Part shown: in pieces, positions 16,960-25,209 of the stretch
How positions within the stretch are numbered: position 1 is the stretch's first letter
Layout: the number at the start of each line of letters is the position of its first letter
NCBI RefSeq assembly: GCF_006442545.2
Contig: NZ_CP083952.1
Location: 2,845,501 to 2,909,500 of the forward strand
Reading direction: 5' to 3'
DNA from: Mesorhizobium sp. B2-1-8
GTDB taxonomy: Bacteria > Pseudomonadota > Alphaproteobacteria > Rhizobiales > Rhizobiaceae
Length of the DNA stretch: 64,000 bases
Position numbers and translations under genes: made by a program
Notes under the pieces: generated by a model
Database searches by the model: none
What the model was told of the DNA's origin: nothing
What the model saw: only the letters and a program-made list of their open reading frames with translations

Positions 16960-18345
16960 ATGAACGACGCCCTCGCCAACGACTCCACCTTCATGACCGC
17001 CACCCGTCTGGCGGCGGCGATCCGCGAACGGCGGATCAGCGCCGGCGAGGCCATGGAGGCGCAGCTAGCCCGTATCGCCCTGGTCAATCCGCTCATCAAC
17101 GCCATCGTCACTCTCGACGAGGCGGCGGCCCGCGCCGGGGCGAAGGCCGCCGATACGGCGATCGCGCGCGGCGATGCCGTCGGCCCGCTGCATGGCGTGC
17201 CGATTACCCTCAAGGACGGCCACGCCACCGCGGGCATGCGCACCACGGTCGGCCTGACGGCCTGGGCCGATCACATCCCGACAACGGACAGCACCATTGC
17301 CGCCAGGTTGCGCAAGGCCGGCGCCATCATCATCGGCAAGACCAATGTTCCGCCCAGGCTCCGCGACCTGCAGACCTGGAACCCGATCTTCGGCCGCACA
17401 CTCAATCCCTGGGATGTCGCACGCACGCCGGGCGGCTCCAGCGGCGGCGCCGCGGCCGCGGTCGCGGCCGGGCTGGTGCCGCTGGAGATCGGCAGCGACG
17501 CCGGCGGTTCGATCCGGATACCGGCTCATTTCTGCGGCATCTATGGCTTCAGGCCGACGGAGGCGACGGTGCCGATCACCGGCAGCTATGGCGATCCGCC
17601 CGACATGCCGCGCAGCTTCCGCCTGCTGTTAGGCATCGGGCCGATGGCCCGCGATGTCGACGATCTCATCCTCGCTCACCGCATCATCGCCGGCGCCGAC
17701 GGCCTCGATACGGAGGTTCCGCCGGTCGCGCTGGAAGAAGCGCCGGAGCCGCCGCTGGACCGGCTGAGGGTCGCCTGGGCGCCGACTTTTCCCCGGGTGC
17801 CGGTCGCGCTCGACATCGCCGATGCGATCGCCGGCTTCGCCGCCGTCATCGAGGCCGGCGGCGCGCGCGTGGGGCAGGCCTTGCCGTCGCATGATTTCGC
17901 TGCCGAGCGGGCGCTGTTCTCGGACCTGATCACCTGGTACTCGCAGGTCTTCCAGCTGCCGCGCGACGCTTCGCCGTCGCTGGCGGCCTATATCGAGGCG
18001 CTCAACCAGCGCGATGAATTCATCTTCGCCTGGGAGCGCTTCTTCGACGACTGGGACGTGCTCGTCTGCCCGGTGACGATGTGCACGGCCTTCCTCCACC
18101 AAGAGACGGGCGTGCCGATCCCGGTCGACGGCGTCGAAACGCCGTACTGGGCCGCGCTGAGCCACGCTTGCCGCTTCAACCTGACCGGGCATCCGGTCGC
18201 AGTCATCCCGATCGGCCTCGACCGTGAGGGCCTGCCGATCGGCGTCCAGCTCGTCGGCCGCCGCCACGCGGACCTGAGACTGCTTGCCATTGCTCGGGCA
18301 CTGGCCAGGCTCACCGACGGCTTTGTCAGGCCGCCTGGACTGTGA
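16960..18345 (+). CDS. Amidase (amidase signature family)
   Basis: 461 aa from the ATG at 16960 with GGGAGGA upstream. The Ser-cisSer-Lys triad is visible: Lys in GVPITLKDG (about 82), the cis-Ser in GGSSGGAAAAV and the nucleophile Ser in SDAGGSIRIPA. The C-terminal part contains NLTGHPVAVIPIGLD typical of bacterial amidases and aryl acylamidases. It hydrolyses a carboxamide to acid and ammonia; the substrate is not apparent. It lies 68 bases after the CMD gene on the same strand and could be co-transcribed. Confidence 0.92.
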   Translation: MNDALANDSTFMTATRLAAAIRERRISAGEAMEAQLARIALVNPLINAIVTLDEAAARAGAKAADTAIARGDAVGPLHGVPITLKDGHATAGMRTTVGLTAWADHIPTTDSTIAARLRKAGAIIIGKTNVPPRLRDLQTWNPIFGRTLNPWDVARTPGGSSGGAAAAVAAGLVPLEIGSDAGGSIRIPAHFCGIYGFRPTEATVPITGSYGDPPDMPRSFRLLLGIGPMARDVDDLILAHRIIAGADGLDTEVPPVALEEAPEPPLDRLRVAWAPTFPRVPVALDIADAIAGFAAVIEAGGARVGQALPSHDFAAERALFSDLITWYSQVFQLPRDASPSLAAYIEALNQRDEFIFAWERFFDDWDVLVCPVTMCTAFLHQETGVPIPVDGVETPYWAALSHACRFNLTGHPVAVIPIGLDREGLPIGVQLVGRRHADLRLLAIARALARLTDGFVRPPGL

Positions 18346-18463
18346 ACGGTCGCGGCGTGCGGCGGTCCGCGCCGCCGCGGTCACGGTGTCGTGTCCGCGT
18401 GCTTGAAGGTCAAGCCGAACCGCAACGACGCCAAGACTTCCCCTCGACGCCGTTGCGAAGCGA

Positions 18464-18736
18464 TTATTTCCTCGCTTCGACCAGGACCACGAGGGATTCC
18501 GGCACCACGCCGTCATGGGCCATCGCATCGGCGGCAGCCTTGCTCTGCATCATTCCCGCCAACTTAGCCATATCGGGAACGTCCATCATCACCGCCACCC
18601 GGGTCGGGTTCTGGGGATCGATGAATGTGCGGATGTTGGTTACCCCGAGCGCACCGAAAAGCTCCGCCCGCTTGGGTGAATTGAGCCAGTGCTTGGCATC
18701 TTTGGTGATGTTGTGGTGGGCAATGACTGTCGGCAT
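18464..18736 (-). CDS. Small conserved hypothetical protein, dimeric alpha/beta-barrel-like
   Basis: 90 aa from the ATG at 18734-18736, preceded by GGGAGG. The sequence alternates strands and helices (MPTVIAHHNI, NIRTFIDPQNPTRVAVMMDV, ESLVVLVEAR) as in small ferredoxin-like dimeric barrel proteins. I do not recognise a named function. It is convergent with the amidase gene. A longer reading from 18832 lacks a plausible start signal. Confidence 0.7.
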   Translation of the reverse strand: MPTVIAHHNITKDAKHWLNSPKRAELFGALGVTNIRTFIDPQNPTRVAVMMDVPDMAKLAGMMQSKAAADAMAHDGVVPESLVVLVEARK

Positions 18737-18888
18737 GGCATCCTCCCGAGGTGACGCCGACGGTCGAGATCCCGCCTTTCGCAGCGATCCACCTTCGCGA
18801 GCGAGTGAGCGCCGTTTCCTTCGACCTGTCAATTAGCAATTGCTGGGGCCAGTGAGCGGCGAGGCGCCCTCGCGAATGCCGGCTGGAA

Positions 18889-19064
18889 GGGCTGTCGTCG
18901 ATCGCCGCGGTCGATCCCGGCCCGCAGTCGGCGATCGAGATCGCCAAGGACGGTCCGCTCAAGGCCACCGGGCCGGAGCCCGAGGACCCGGACGGCGCGC
19001 GACCACATGCGCCGGCCTTGTGCGGCTCTCTACCAAGAACGGCCATTCATCCCGGACATGCGGC
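18889..19064 (+). pseudogene. Possible remnant of a CDGSH-type iron-sulfur protein gene
   Basis: One frame reads LSSIAAVDPGPQS, then AIEIAKDGPLKATGPEPEDP, and soon afterwards ALC followed, one frame away, by STKNGHS. This resembles the KDGPL...ALCRCGxSxxKPFCDGSH layout of CDGSH iron-sulfur proteins with the cluster-binding part destroyed by frameshift and substitution. No start codon or ribosome binding site is present. The call rests on a short match and is tentative. Confidence 0.35.
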
Positions 19065-19157
19065 ATGCTAGAGCGGCGGAGCGTTTCCTGGAATTGCGCC
19101 AGGCGTCACGGCAGGATAGCTCGATTTGTCCGCTATCCACGTTTTCGAGGGCATTCA

Positions 19158-20156
19158 ATGTATGTAGGCCGTTCCTACAAGGTGGTCGATTTCGCGCTCT
19201 GGTCGCGGCGCAGCGTCCTCTACATGGTGGTGGTGAGCGGGCTGGCCGTGGCGGCTTACCTCCTGCCAGGCATTGCCGGGTTCTCCGTGCCATGGTCGGT
19301 GGTGCTGGTGCTCGGCACCACGGTGTCGCTGGTCGCAGGCTTCAAGAATTCGCAGGTGTTCACCCGCAGCGGTGAGGCGCTGCAGGCTTTCACGCAGATC
19401 ACGGCCAGCAGCCGGATGTGGTCCAATTTCTGCCGGGACTTCCTCGATGCGCCGACGGCTCGGCAGCTCGTCTACCGCCACATCGCCTGGATGACGGCGC
19501 TGCGATACGCGCTGCGGCGGCCGATGCCGTGGGAATCGATGGGGAAGGCCGCCAACATCGAATACCGGCGGCGTTACCACATCCAGGAGGACAAGGGCTC
19601 GATCGCCGACGACTTGCGCCCGCTGCTGGGCGACCAGACCGCGGCTGTCCTGAAATCGCCTCGTCCGGCGATAGCCTTGCTCGAATTGCAGTCGGTCCAG
19701 GTCAACGGGCTGCTCAAGGACGCCAAGGTCCCGTCGCAGGTCTATGTCGAACTGACGAAGCTGATCCGCGACTTCCACGACCAGCAGGCGCGCTGCGACC
19801 GCATCAAGAACAATCCCTATCCCCGGCAATACGCCATCGTCAGTTCCATGTTCGTGATGATCTTCTGCACGCTGCTGCCGTTCGGCGTGGTTCCGGTGTT
19901 CGCCGACATGGGCAAACTGGACGGCATGCTCGGCTCGATCGCCATCTGGCTGACGATCCCGTTCAGCACGTTGCTGGGCTGGGCCTACATGTCCCTCGAC
20001 CAGGTCGGCGAGAGCAGCGCCAACCCCTTCGAGGGCAACGCCAACGATGTGCCGATCTCGCAGATCTGCCGCGACATCGAGATCGAGATGCGCGCCGGGC
20101 TCGGCGAGAGCGACCTTCCCAAGCCCTTGCTGCCGGTCAACGACATCGCCATGTGA
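19158..20156 (+). CDS. Bestrophin family (UPF0187) membrane protein, anion channel-like
   Basis: 332 aa from the ATG at 19158. Two N-terminal membrane segments (about 20-65) enclose the conserved LGTTVSLVAGFKNSQVFTR, which corresponds to the GxxLSxxLgFRxNxxYdRW region of bestrophins. A long soluble helical part follows, then two more membrane segments (QYAIVSSMFVMIFCTLLPFG and SIAIWLTIPFSTLLGWAYM) and the NPFEG motif typical of the C-terminal cytosolic part. Bacterial bestrophins form pentameric ion channels. The gene converges with the small membrane protein at 20170, 13 bases apart. Confidence 0.9.
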   Translation: MYVGRSYKVVDFALWSRRSVLYMVVVSGLAVAAYLLPGIAGFSVPWSVVLVLGTTVSLVAGFKNSQVFTRSGEALQAFTQITASSRMWSNFCRDFLDAPTARQLVYRHIAWMTALRYALRRPMPWESMGKAANIEYRRRYHIQEDKGSIADDLRPLLGDQTAAVLKSPRPAIALLELQSVQVNGLLKDAKVPSQVYVELTKLIRDFHDQQARCDRIKNNPYPRQYAIVSSMFVMIFCTLLPFGVVPVFADMGKLDGMLGSIAIWLTIPFSTLLGWAYMSLDQVGESSANPFEGNANDVPISQICRDIEIEMRAGLGESDLPKPLLPVNDIAM

Positions 20157-20169
20157 GGTGGGCAGGCGC

Positions 20170-20433
20170 CTACCGGCGGGAGATCACCCGCAGCCAGGGC
20201 GCCAGATGGAAAGCGCTCATCAGCACATACATGGCAGGCATTCCGGTCAGGATCGGGCCGGCCAGCGGCGAGGGATTAGCGTCCATGCATAGCATGGCGG
20301 CATCGCCACCCTGAAGACAGGAGACCAGCGCCATCACCGCGAAGGTGGGCGCCGCGGCGAGACACAGCCAGTCGGCGATGCCACGAGGGGCGGCATTTTC
20401 GGCGCTGCCGATGCCGGAATGGATATCGCTCAT
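20170..20433 (-). CDS. Small membrane protein, hypothetical
   Basis: 87 aa from the ATG at 20431-20433. A polar N-terminus is followed by two hydrophobic segments (WLCLAAAPTFAVMALVSCLQ and ILTGMPAMYVLMSAFHLAPW) and a short basic tail, predicting an inner-membrane hairpin. It lies downstream of the DUF899 gene on the same strand with a 97-base gap, so the two may share a transcript. Homologues of this type accompany DUF899 genes in rhizobia by my recollection; function unknown. Confidence 0.75.
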   Translation of the reverse strand: MSDIHSGIGSAENAAPRGIADWLCLAAAPTFAVMALVSCLQGGDAAMLCMDANPSPLAGPILTGMPAMYVLMSAFHLAPWLRVISRR

Positions 20434-20530
20434 GGTCTTATTCCCTTGCTGGTTGCGACCCGTCGGGACCTGGGTTCCTCGGCCCTGCCGGAGGGGGGAG
20501 GGGAACCCAGGCTGGACAGTCTTGCGCCGG

Positions 20531-21277
20531 CTACTGGTTGGCCTTGTCGCGGAAGGCGGCCTCGCCGGCGGCGGACACTTCGGCCCATTTCTTGTCGGCT
20601 CCGGCTTCGTAATTATCGTGCCAGTTCCACCAGCTGTAGAGCGGGGTCTGCGGGTAGCCTTCGGGCGAGTCCTCCCAGGTCTCCTGGCGGCCGAGCGGCG
20701 TGACGTCGAGATAGCTCCAGACAGTACCCAACGCCTCGTCGCCGCGGTTGTTGATGAAATAGGTGCGGAAGATGCGGTCGCCATCATGGATGAACACGTT
20801 GTGGCCGTGCCATTCGTCGACGCCGAAATCCTTGTCGAAGCTGTCGGTGATCGTGTACCAGGGCATGTCCCAGCCCATCCGTTGCTTCAGCCGCGCAATG
20901 TCGGCCTGCGGGGCGCGCGAGGCATAGGCAAGCGTGGTGTTGCGGGCGTTGAGATGGGCGAGGTGGCCGACCTGGTCGGCGCCGAGCGAGCAGCCGCGGC
21001 AGGCGTGCTCCGGCCAGCCATAGACGCCGGGCTCGAAGAAGGCGCGGTAGACGATCAGCTGGCGGCGGCCTTCGAACAGGTCGAGCAGGCTCACCTTGCC
21101 ATCGGGGCCTTCAAAGACATAAGCCTTGTCCACTTCCGTCCATGGCATGCGCCGGCGTTCGGCCGACAGCGCGTCCCTGGCCCGCATCGTCGCCTTTTCC
21201 TTCACCAGCATCTTTTGGTGCGCGGCTTCCCAATCCTGCCGTGAAACGATCGGCGGGGTCTTCATCGTCATGGTCAT
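20531..21277 (-). CDS. DUF899 family thioredoxin-like protein
   Basis: 248 aa. It matches DUF899 throughout: the N-terminal RRRMPWTEVDKAYVFEGPDG, the thioredoxin-fold centre LIVYRAFFEPGVYGWP and ACRGCSLGADQVGHL, then DFGVDEWHGHNVFIHDGDRI and the C-terminal LDVTPLGRQETWEDSPEGYP. A CxxC pair is present at ACRGCS. The fold is thioredoxin-like but no reaction has been assigned to the family. The ATG overlaps the stop of a 57-residue upstream frame (21274-21447), indicating coupled translation. Confidence 0.92.
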   Translation of the reverse strand: MTMTMKTPPIVSRQDWEAAHQKMLVKEKATMRARDALSAERRRMPWTEVDKAYVFEGPDGKVSLLDLFEGRRQLIVYRAFFEPGVYGWPEHACRGCSLGADQVGHLAHLNARNTTLAYASRAPQADIARLKQRMGWDMPWYTITDSFDKDFGVDEWHGHNVFIHDGDRIFRTYFINNRGDEALGTVWSYLDVTPLGRQETWEDSPEGYPQTPLYSWWNWHDNYEAGADKKWAEVSAAGEAAFRDKANQ

Positions 21278-21447
21278 TGGTCTTCTCCTTGGCCAGTCGT
21301 GGCGTCGTTGCGGTGTGGTGTTGCCTGGGTATGCCGGGGTGCCGCAGGCGCGGCGGGATCCGAGAGATCCGGTCCGGCGCAGCAGGGGTGGCGTGCGGCG
21401 TGCTTGGTCGTATCATTGGCTGTGTCGAGGTCGGTGGAGGCAGGCAT
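21274..21447 (-). CDS. Small Cys-containing leader protein coupled to DUF899 gene
   Basis: 57 aa from the ATG at 21445-21447 with GGGAGA about nine bases upstream; the stop overlaps the DUF899 ATG. The product is Pro/Ala/Thr-rich and hydrophilic, with one CC pair (HPCCAGPDLSD). No family is recognised. The good ribosome binding site and the overlap argue for a translated frame; it may be a small partner protein or simply a leader that couples translation. It was found by reading the minus strand directly. Confidence 0.5.
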   Translation of the reverse strand: MPASTDLDTANDTTKHAARHPCCAGPDLSDPAAPAAPRHTQATPHRNDATTGQGEDQ

Positions 21448-21558
21448 TTTCTGGTTCTCCCTTGCATGCCGTCATTGCCGGCTTGCTGGTTGACGGTACT
21501 GACTTAAGTTAGGGCGGCTCGGTGCCGAGGTGGGAGTTACAAGTGTGACGGGATTTGA

Positions 21559-22779
21559 ATGGACTCGCTGATCACCTCGGCGGCGCTGGCGCTGGCGGCC
21601 GGCGATCCGCTCGGCGCGCTCGACCGCGTCGCCCTGCGCGAGGACGCGCCGGCCCTGGCGCTGCGCGGCATCGCGATGGCGCAGCTCGGCGACTTCGATC
21701 GCGCCAAGCTCTTGTTGCGGCGGGCCGTGCGCGCCTTCTCCCCGAAAGAGGCCGTCGCGCGGGCCAGATGCGTCGTCGCCGAGGCCGAGATCGCGCTGGT
21801 CTCGCGTGATCTCGGTTGGCCGGCCAAGGCGCTCGACGCGGCCCGCACGACGCTGGAAAAGCATGGCGACCGGTTGAACGCGGCGCATGCCGGCCATCTC
21901 AAGGTGCGGCGGTTGCTGCTGATCGGCCGCCTCGACGAGGCCGAACATGTGCTGGCCGGGCTCGACCCCGCGCCGCTTCCGCCAGCAGCCAGAGCCGCGC
22001 ACGAGCTCGCCGTCGCCGGCATCGCCATGCGGCGCCTGCGGACCAGGCCGGCGCGCGCGGCGCTGGAGTGGGCACGCCATGCCGCCCGCAAGGCCGGCAT
22101 TCCCGGCCTCATCGCGGAGGTCGACAGCGCATGGCTGGCGCTGGAGACACCCGCTGCGCGGCTGATCGTGCAGGGCAGGGAGCAGCCGCTGCTGCTCGAA
22201 GAGGTCGAGGCATTGCAGGGATCGCCGGCGCTGGTCGTCGATGCTTTCCGCTACGCCGTGCGCAGCAGCGGGGTCACGATCTCGCTGGCGAGCCGGCCGG
22301 TGCTGTTTTCGCTGGCACGGTCGCTCGCCGAAGCCTGGCCCGGGGACGTGTCGCGGGGGGAACTCGTGGCGCGGGCCTTCGGCGGCAGGCATGCCGATGA
22401 ATCGCACCGCGCGCGCCTGCGCGTCGAGATCGGGCGGCTGCGCGCCGAGCTTCGCGCACTGGCCGGCATCAGCGCCACCAAGCATGGCTTCACGCTGGGG
22501 CCGCGCCATGTGCGCGCGGTGATGGTGCTGGCGCGGCCGATCGAGGAGCGGCACGCGGCCGTGCTGGCCTTGCTGGCCGACGGCGAGGCCTGGTCGAGCT
22601 CGGCCTTGGCGATGGCGCTTGGAACCGGCCAGCGCAGCGTCCAGCGGGCGCTCGAGCCGCTTGCCGAGGCCGGCAAGGTGCAGTCCTTCGGCCATGGCCG
22701 GGCGCGCCGCTGGATGACGCCGCCGGTGGTGGGTTTCACGACCACCTTGTTACTCCCGGCGCCGCTGCCGAACGGCTAG
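21559..22779 (+). CDS. TPR-like and winged-helix transcriptional regulator
   Basis: 406 aa. The N-terminal half is Ala/Leu/Arg-rich helical repeats (for example ALALRGIAMAQLGDFDRAKL and HLKVRRLLLIGRLDEAEHVL), as in TPR arrays. About residues 235-320 look like an OmpR/SARP-type winged helix (SLARSLAEAWPGDVSRGELV and LRVEIGRLRAEL). A second HTH-like segment lies near the C-terminus (SSSALAMALGTGQRSVQRAL). The pattern suggests a cytoplasmic regulator with a protein-interaction N-terminus. It is followed within 35 bases by a beta-propeller protein gene, likely the same transcript. Confidence 0.8.
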   Translation: MDSLITSAALALAAGDPLGALDRVALREDAPALALRGIAMAQLGDFDRAKLLLRRAVRAFSPKEAVARARCVVAEAEIALVSRDLGWPAKALDAARTTLEKHGDRLNAAHAGHLKVRRLLLIGRLDEAEHVLAGLDPAPLPPAARAAHELAVAGIAMRRLRTRPARAALEWARHAARKAGIPGLIAEVDSAWLALETPAARLIVQGREQPLLLEEVEALQGSPALVVDAFRYAVRSSGVTISLASRPVLFSLARSLAEAWPGDVSRGELVARAFGGRHADESHRARLRVEIGRLRAELRALAGISATKHGFTLGPRHVRAVMVLARPIEERHAAVLALLADGEAWSSSALAMALGTGQRSVQRALEPLAEAGKVQSFGHGRARRWMTPPVVGFTTTLLLPAPLPNG

Positions 22780-22812
22780 GAAGCGATGAGGACCACCATC
22801 GAGGATCAAGAC

Positions 22813-23445
22813 ATGAAACATTCAGCGGCCGAAATTTTGAGGGAATACGGACCCTTTCCCGATGCCAATACGGTGGCCGGGGTGAGCTTTGACGGCAAGA
22901 ACGTCTGGTTTGCCTCGGGCGACAGGCTGAACGCCTTCGATCCGGAGAGCGGTCAGGCGTTGCGCTCGATCGATGTCGCGGCACATGCCGGCACCGCCTA
23001 TGACGGCCGGCATTTCTTCCAGCTCGCCAAGGACCGCATCCAGAAGATCGATCCCGACACGGGCGAGGTGCTTTCCACCATTCCGGCACCCGGCAATGGC
23101 GGCGATTCCGGGCTCACCTGGGCAGAGGGCGCGCTCTGGGTCGGACAGCACCGGGAACGCAAGATCCACCAGATCGATCCCGAGACCGGGGCGATCCTGC
23201 GCACCATCGAATCCAACCGTTTCGTCACCGGGGTGACCTGGGTCGACGGCGAATTGTGGCACGCCACCTGGGAGGGCGACGAAAGCGATCTGCGCCGCAT
23301 AGACCCACGGACAGGCAAGGTTCTGGAGAAGCTCGACATGCCTGCCGGCATGGGTGTCTCGGGGCTGGAATCCGACGGCCGCGACCGCCTCTTCTGCGGC
23401 AGCGGAAACGCCGGCGTGGTGCGGGCGGTGCGCCGACCGAAGTGA
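22813..23445 (+). CDS. Beta-propeller protein, glutamine cyclotransferase/YncE-like
   Basis: 210 aa from the ATG at 22813 with GAGGA eight bases upstream; an ATG at 22786 adds nine residues and is also possible. Repeated blade motifs are visible: KNVWFASGDRLNAFDPESG, RIQKIDPDTGEVLSTI, KIHQIDPETGAILRTI and DLRRIDPRTGKVLEKL. This gives about five blades, short for a full propeller, so dimerisation or an open arc is possible. There is no signal peptide. Function unknown; the tight linkage to the TPR/HTH regulator suggests a sensory or regulatory role. Confidence 0.8.
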   Translation: MKHSAAEILREYGPFPDANTVAGVSFDGKNVWFASGDRLNAFDPESGQALRSIDVAAHAGTAYDGRHFFQLAKDRIQKIDPDTGEVLSTIPAPGNGGDSGLTWAEGALWVGQHRERKIHQIDPETGAILRTIESNRFVTGVTWVDGELWHATWEGDESDLRRIDPRTGKVLEKLDMPAGMGVSGLESDGRDRLFCGSGNAGVVRAVRRPK

Positions 23446-23531
23446 GGGACACGAATTTTCCCCCACCGACTGGCCGCTGCGCGATGTCGGGCCTAGATAG
23501 GCTGGACCATCCCCCGCAAAAGGACCAGACC

Positions 23532-24362
23532 ATGCCCGAACAGATCACGTTGAACGACGGCGCCGCCATTCCCCAGCTTGGCCTTGGCGTGTGGCAGGTC
23601 GATCACGACATCACCGCGCAAGTGGTGGGCTGGGCGATCCAGGCCGGTTACCGACTGATCGACACCGCCGAGGGTTATCAGAACGAGGAAGGGGTCGGCG
23701 AGGCGATCCGTGCCGCCGGCGTGCCGCGAAGCGAGCTGTTCATCACCTCGAAGCTGCGCAACGGCGCCCACCAGCGCGATGCGGCGCTTCGTGCCTGCGA
23801 CGACACGATGCAGAAGCTCGGCGTCGAGCAGCTCGACCTGTTCCTGATCCACTGGCCGGTGCCCAGCCAGGACAAATATGTCGAGGCGTGGAAGACGCTC
23901 GTCGAGCTGAAGCAGGCCGGCCGCATCAAGTCGATCGGCGTCTCGAATTTCAATCCTGATGATCTGGAACGCATCATCGGCGAGACGGGCGTGACACCCG
24001 TCGTCAACCAGATCGAGCTACATCCGCGCTTCCAGCAGCGCGCGCTCAGGGAGTTTCACGCCCGGCACGACATCCATACGGAAAGCTGGAGTCCGCTGGG
24101 CAGCGGCCGCTTGCTGAGCGACCCGACCATATCAGGCATTGCCCGCAAACACGGCAAGTCCGCCGCGCAGACGATGATCCGCTGGCATCTCCAGCAAGGG
24201 CTGATCGTCATCCCGAAGTCGGTGCGCCAGGACCGTATCGCAGCCAATTTCGACGTCTTCGATTTCGAGCTGGACGCGCAGGACCTGGAGACGATCAGCG
24301 GCATGGATTCGGCCGACGGCCGTAACGGGCCGAACCCGGCGACGGCAGCATTTTTGTTCTGA
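23532..24362 (+). CDS. Aldo/keto reductase (2,5-diketo-D-gluconate reductase type)
   Basis: 276 aa from the ATG at 23532. The (beta/alpha)8 AKR signature is complete: catalytic Asp in LIDTAEGYQNEEGVG with Tyr, the Lys in ITSKLRN and the His in LFLIHWPVP. NADPH-binding residues are expected in VIPKSVRQDRIAAN. Length and motifs fit the AKR5 group such as DkgA/DkgB, NADPH-dependent reductases of aldehydes and keto sugars. It stands alone, convergent with the small gene at 24378. Confidence 0.94.
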   Translation: MPEQITLNDGAAIPQLGLGVWQVDHDITAQVVGWAIQAGYRLIDTAEGYQNEEGVGEAIRAAGVPRSELFITSKLRNGAHQRDAALRACDDTMQKLGVEQLDLFLIHWPVPSQDKYVEAWKTLVELKQAGRIKSIGVSNFNPDDLERIIGETGVTPVVNQIELHPRFQQRALREFHARHDIHTESWSPLGSGRLLSDPTISGIARKHGKSAAQTMIRWHLQQGLIVIPKSVRQDRIAANFDVFDFELDAQDLETISGMDSADGRNGPNPATAAFLF

Positions 24363-24377
24363 GAGGACGAAGGCGCG

Positions 24378-24686
24378 TTAAATCCCCGACCCGTCCAGCT
24401 GTTGCGCGTCGTCGCCTTCCCATGGCGCCGGCATCGAGGCGCCCCGGCTGAGATTGGCCGAGGGCATCGGCATCCAGCATTTCAGTTCCGGCTCGACATA
24501 TTCGACGACGCGGCCGGGCGAGGAATCGGAGGCACGCCAGCCTTCGTCACCGAACTGATCGGCGCGTGACCAGTAGGCGAGGTCGACTTCGGCTGGCCCC
24601 TGTTCGGACGGGCGGACCGTAACGAGTATCCGGCTGCCGTCTTTCGGCGCGCTGGACATGTGGCGCCAGCGGTCGGGCTCATCCAT
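24378..24686 (-). CDS. Small conserved hypothetical protein (APKDG motif)
   Basis: 102 aa from the ATG at 24684-24686. It begins WRHMSSAPKDGSRILVTV, a pattern seen in small phage and rhizobial proteins related to DUF551, and contains YVEPELKCWMPMPSAN. A broken copy lies at 15195-15335. It is convergent with the aldo/keto reductase, 15 bases apart. Function unknown. Confidence 0.7.
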   Translation of the reverse strand: MDEPDRWRHMSSAPKDGSRILVTVRPSEQGPAEVDLAYWSRADQFGDEGWRASDSSPGRVVEYVEPELKCWMPMPSANLSRGASMPAPWEGDDAQQLDGSGI

Positions 24687-25209
24687 CGTTTTACCTCCTG
24701 CCTTGCTGTGGGATGAAGTGTCGCCTCGCCATCGGAGGCGGTCAACCCAAACTTTGCACGCCCATCCTGTTTCGATGGGGCTGCTCGTTCCGCCCGGTCC
24801 GCGGGGCATGTATGATTGTCGGATTGCACCAGCCGCACCGCAGTTGCCGCCGGTATCACGGCAGGATGCGATGACGTGACGTGCTGACGACCGGCGCATA
24901 CACAGAAGAACTTGAAGACGCCGGTCGCCATTTGGGGGCGTTGGGTGCATCACATTGGGGCGCGATGCAGGGTCAGGTTAGGCGGATGCCTGGTGTCCGC
25001 AATTGGAACACCGGCCCATGGTGAACAGGTGGTTACTATCCACAGGGCCGCGGCTGTAAACGGCAGGCGGCCCGCCGGTTTCCGGTCGTCCATCGTGGCC
25101 ACGTCATCGTTCTATCGGCTGTGCGCAACGCGAATCGCAGGCTCCGCGCCGCTCGACGGGCCGCGATCGGGTTGGTAAGCCCGTCTGCGAAGGAGTTGAT
25201 GAGTCTGGC
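24687..25209. other. Intergenic region without a supported gene
   Basis: About 520 bases. Open frames on both strands lack ribosome binding sites and recognisable families. Base composition stays high in GC up to about 25,180. The region may contain the promoter of the HerA-like gene, but no clear -35/-10 or hairpin was seen. Confidence 0.4.
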
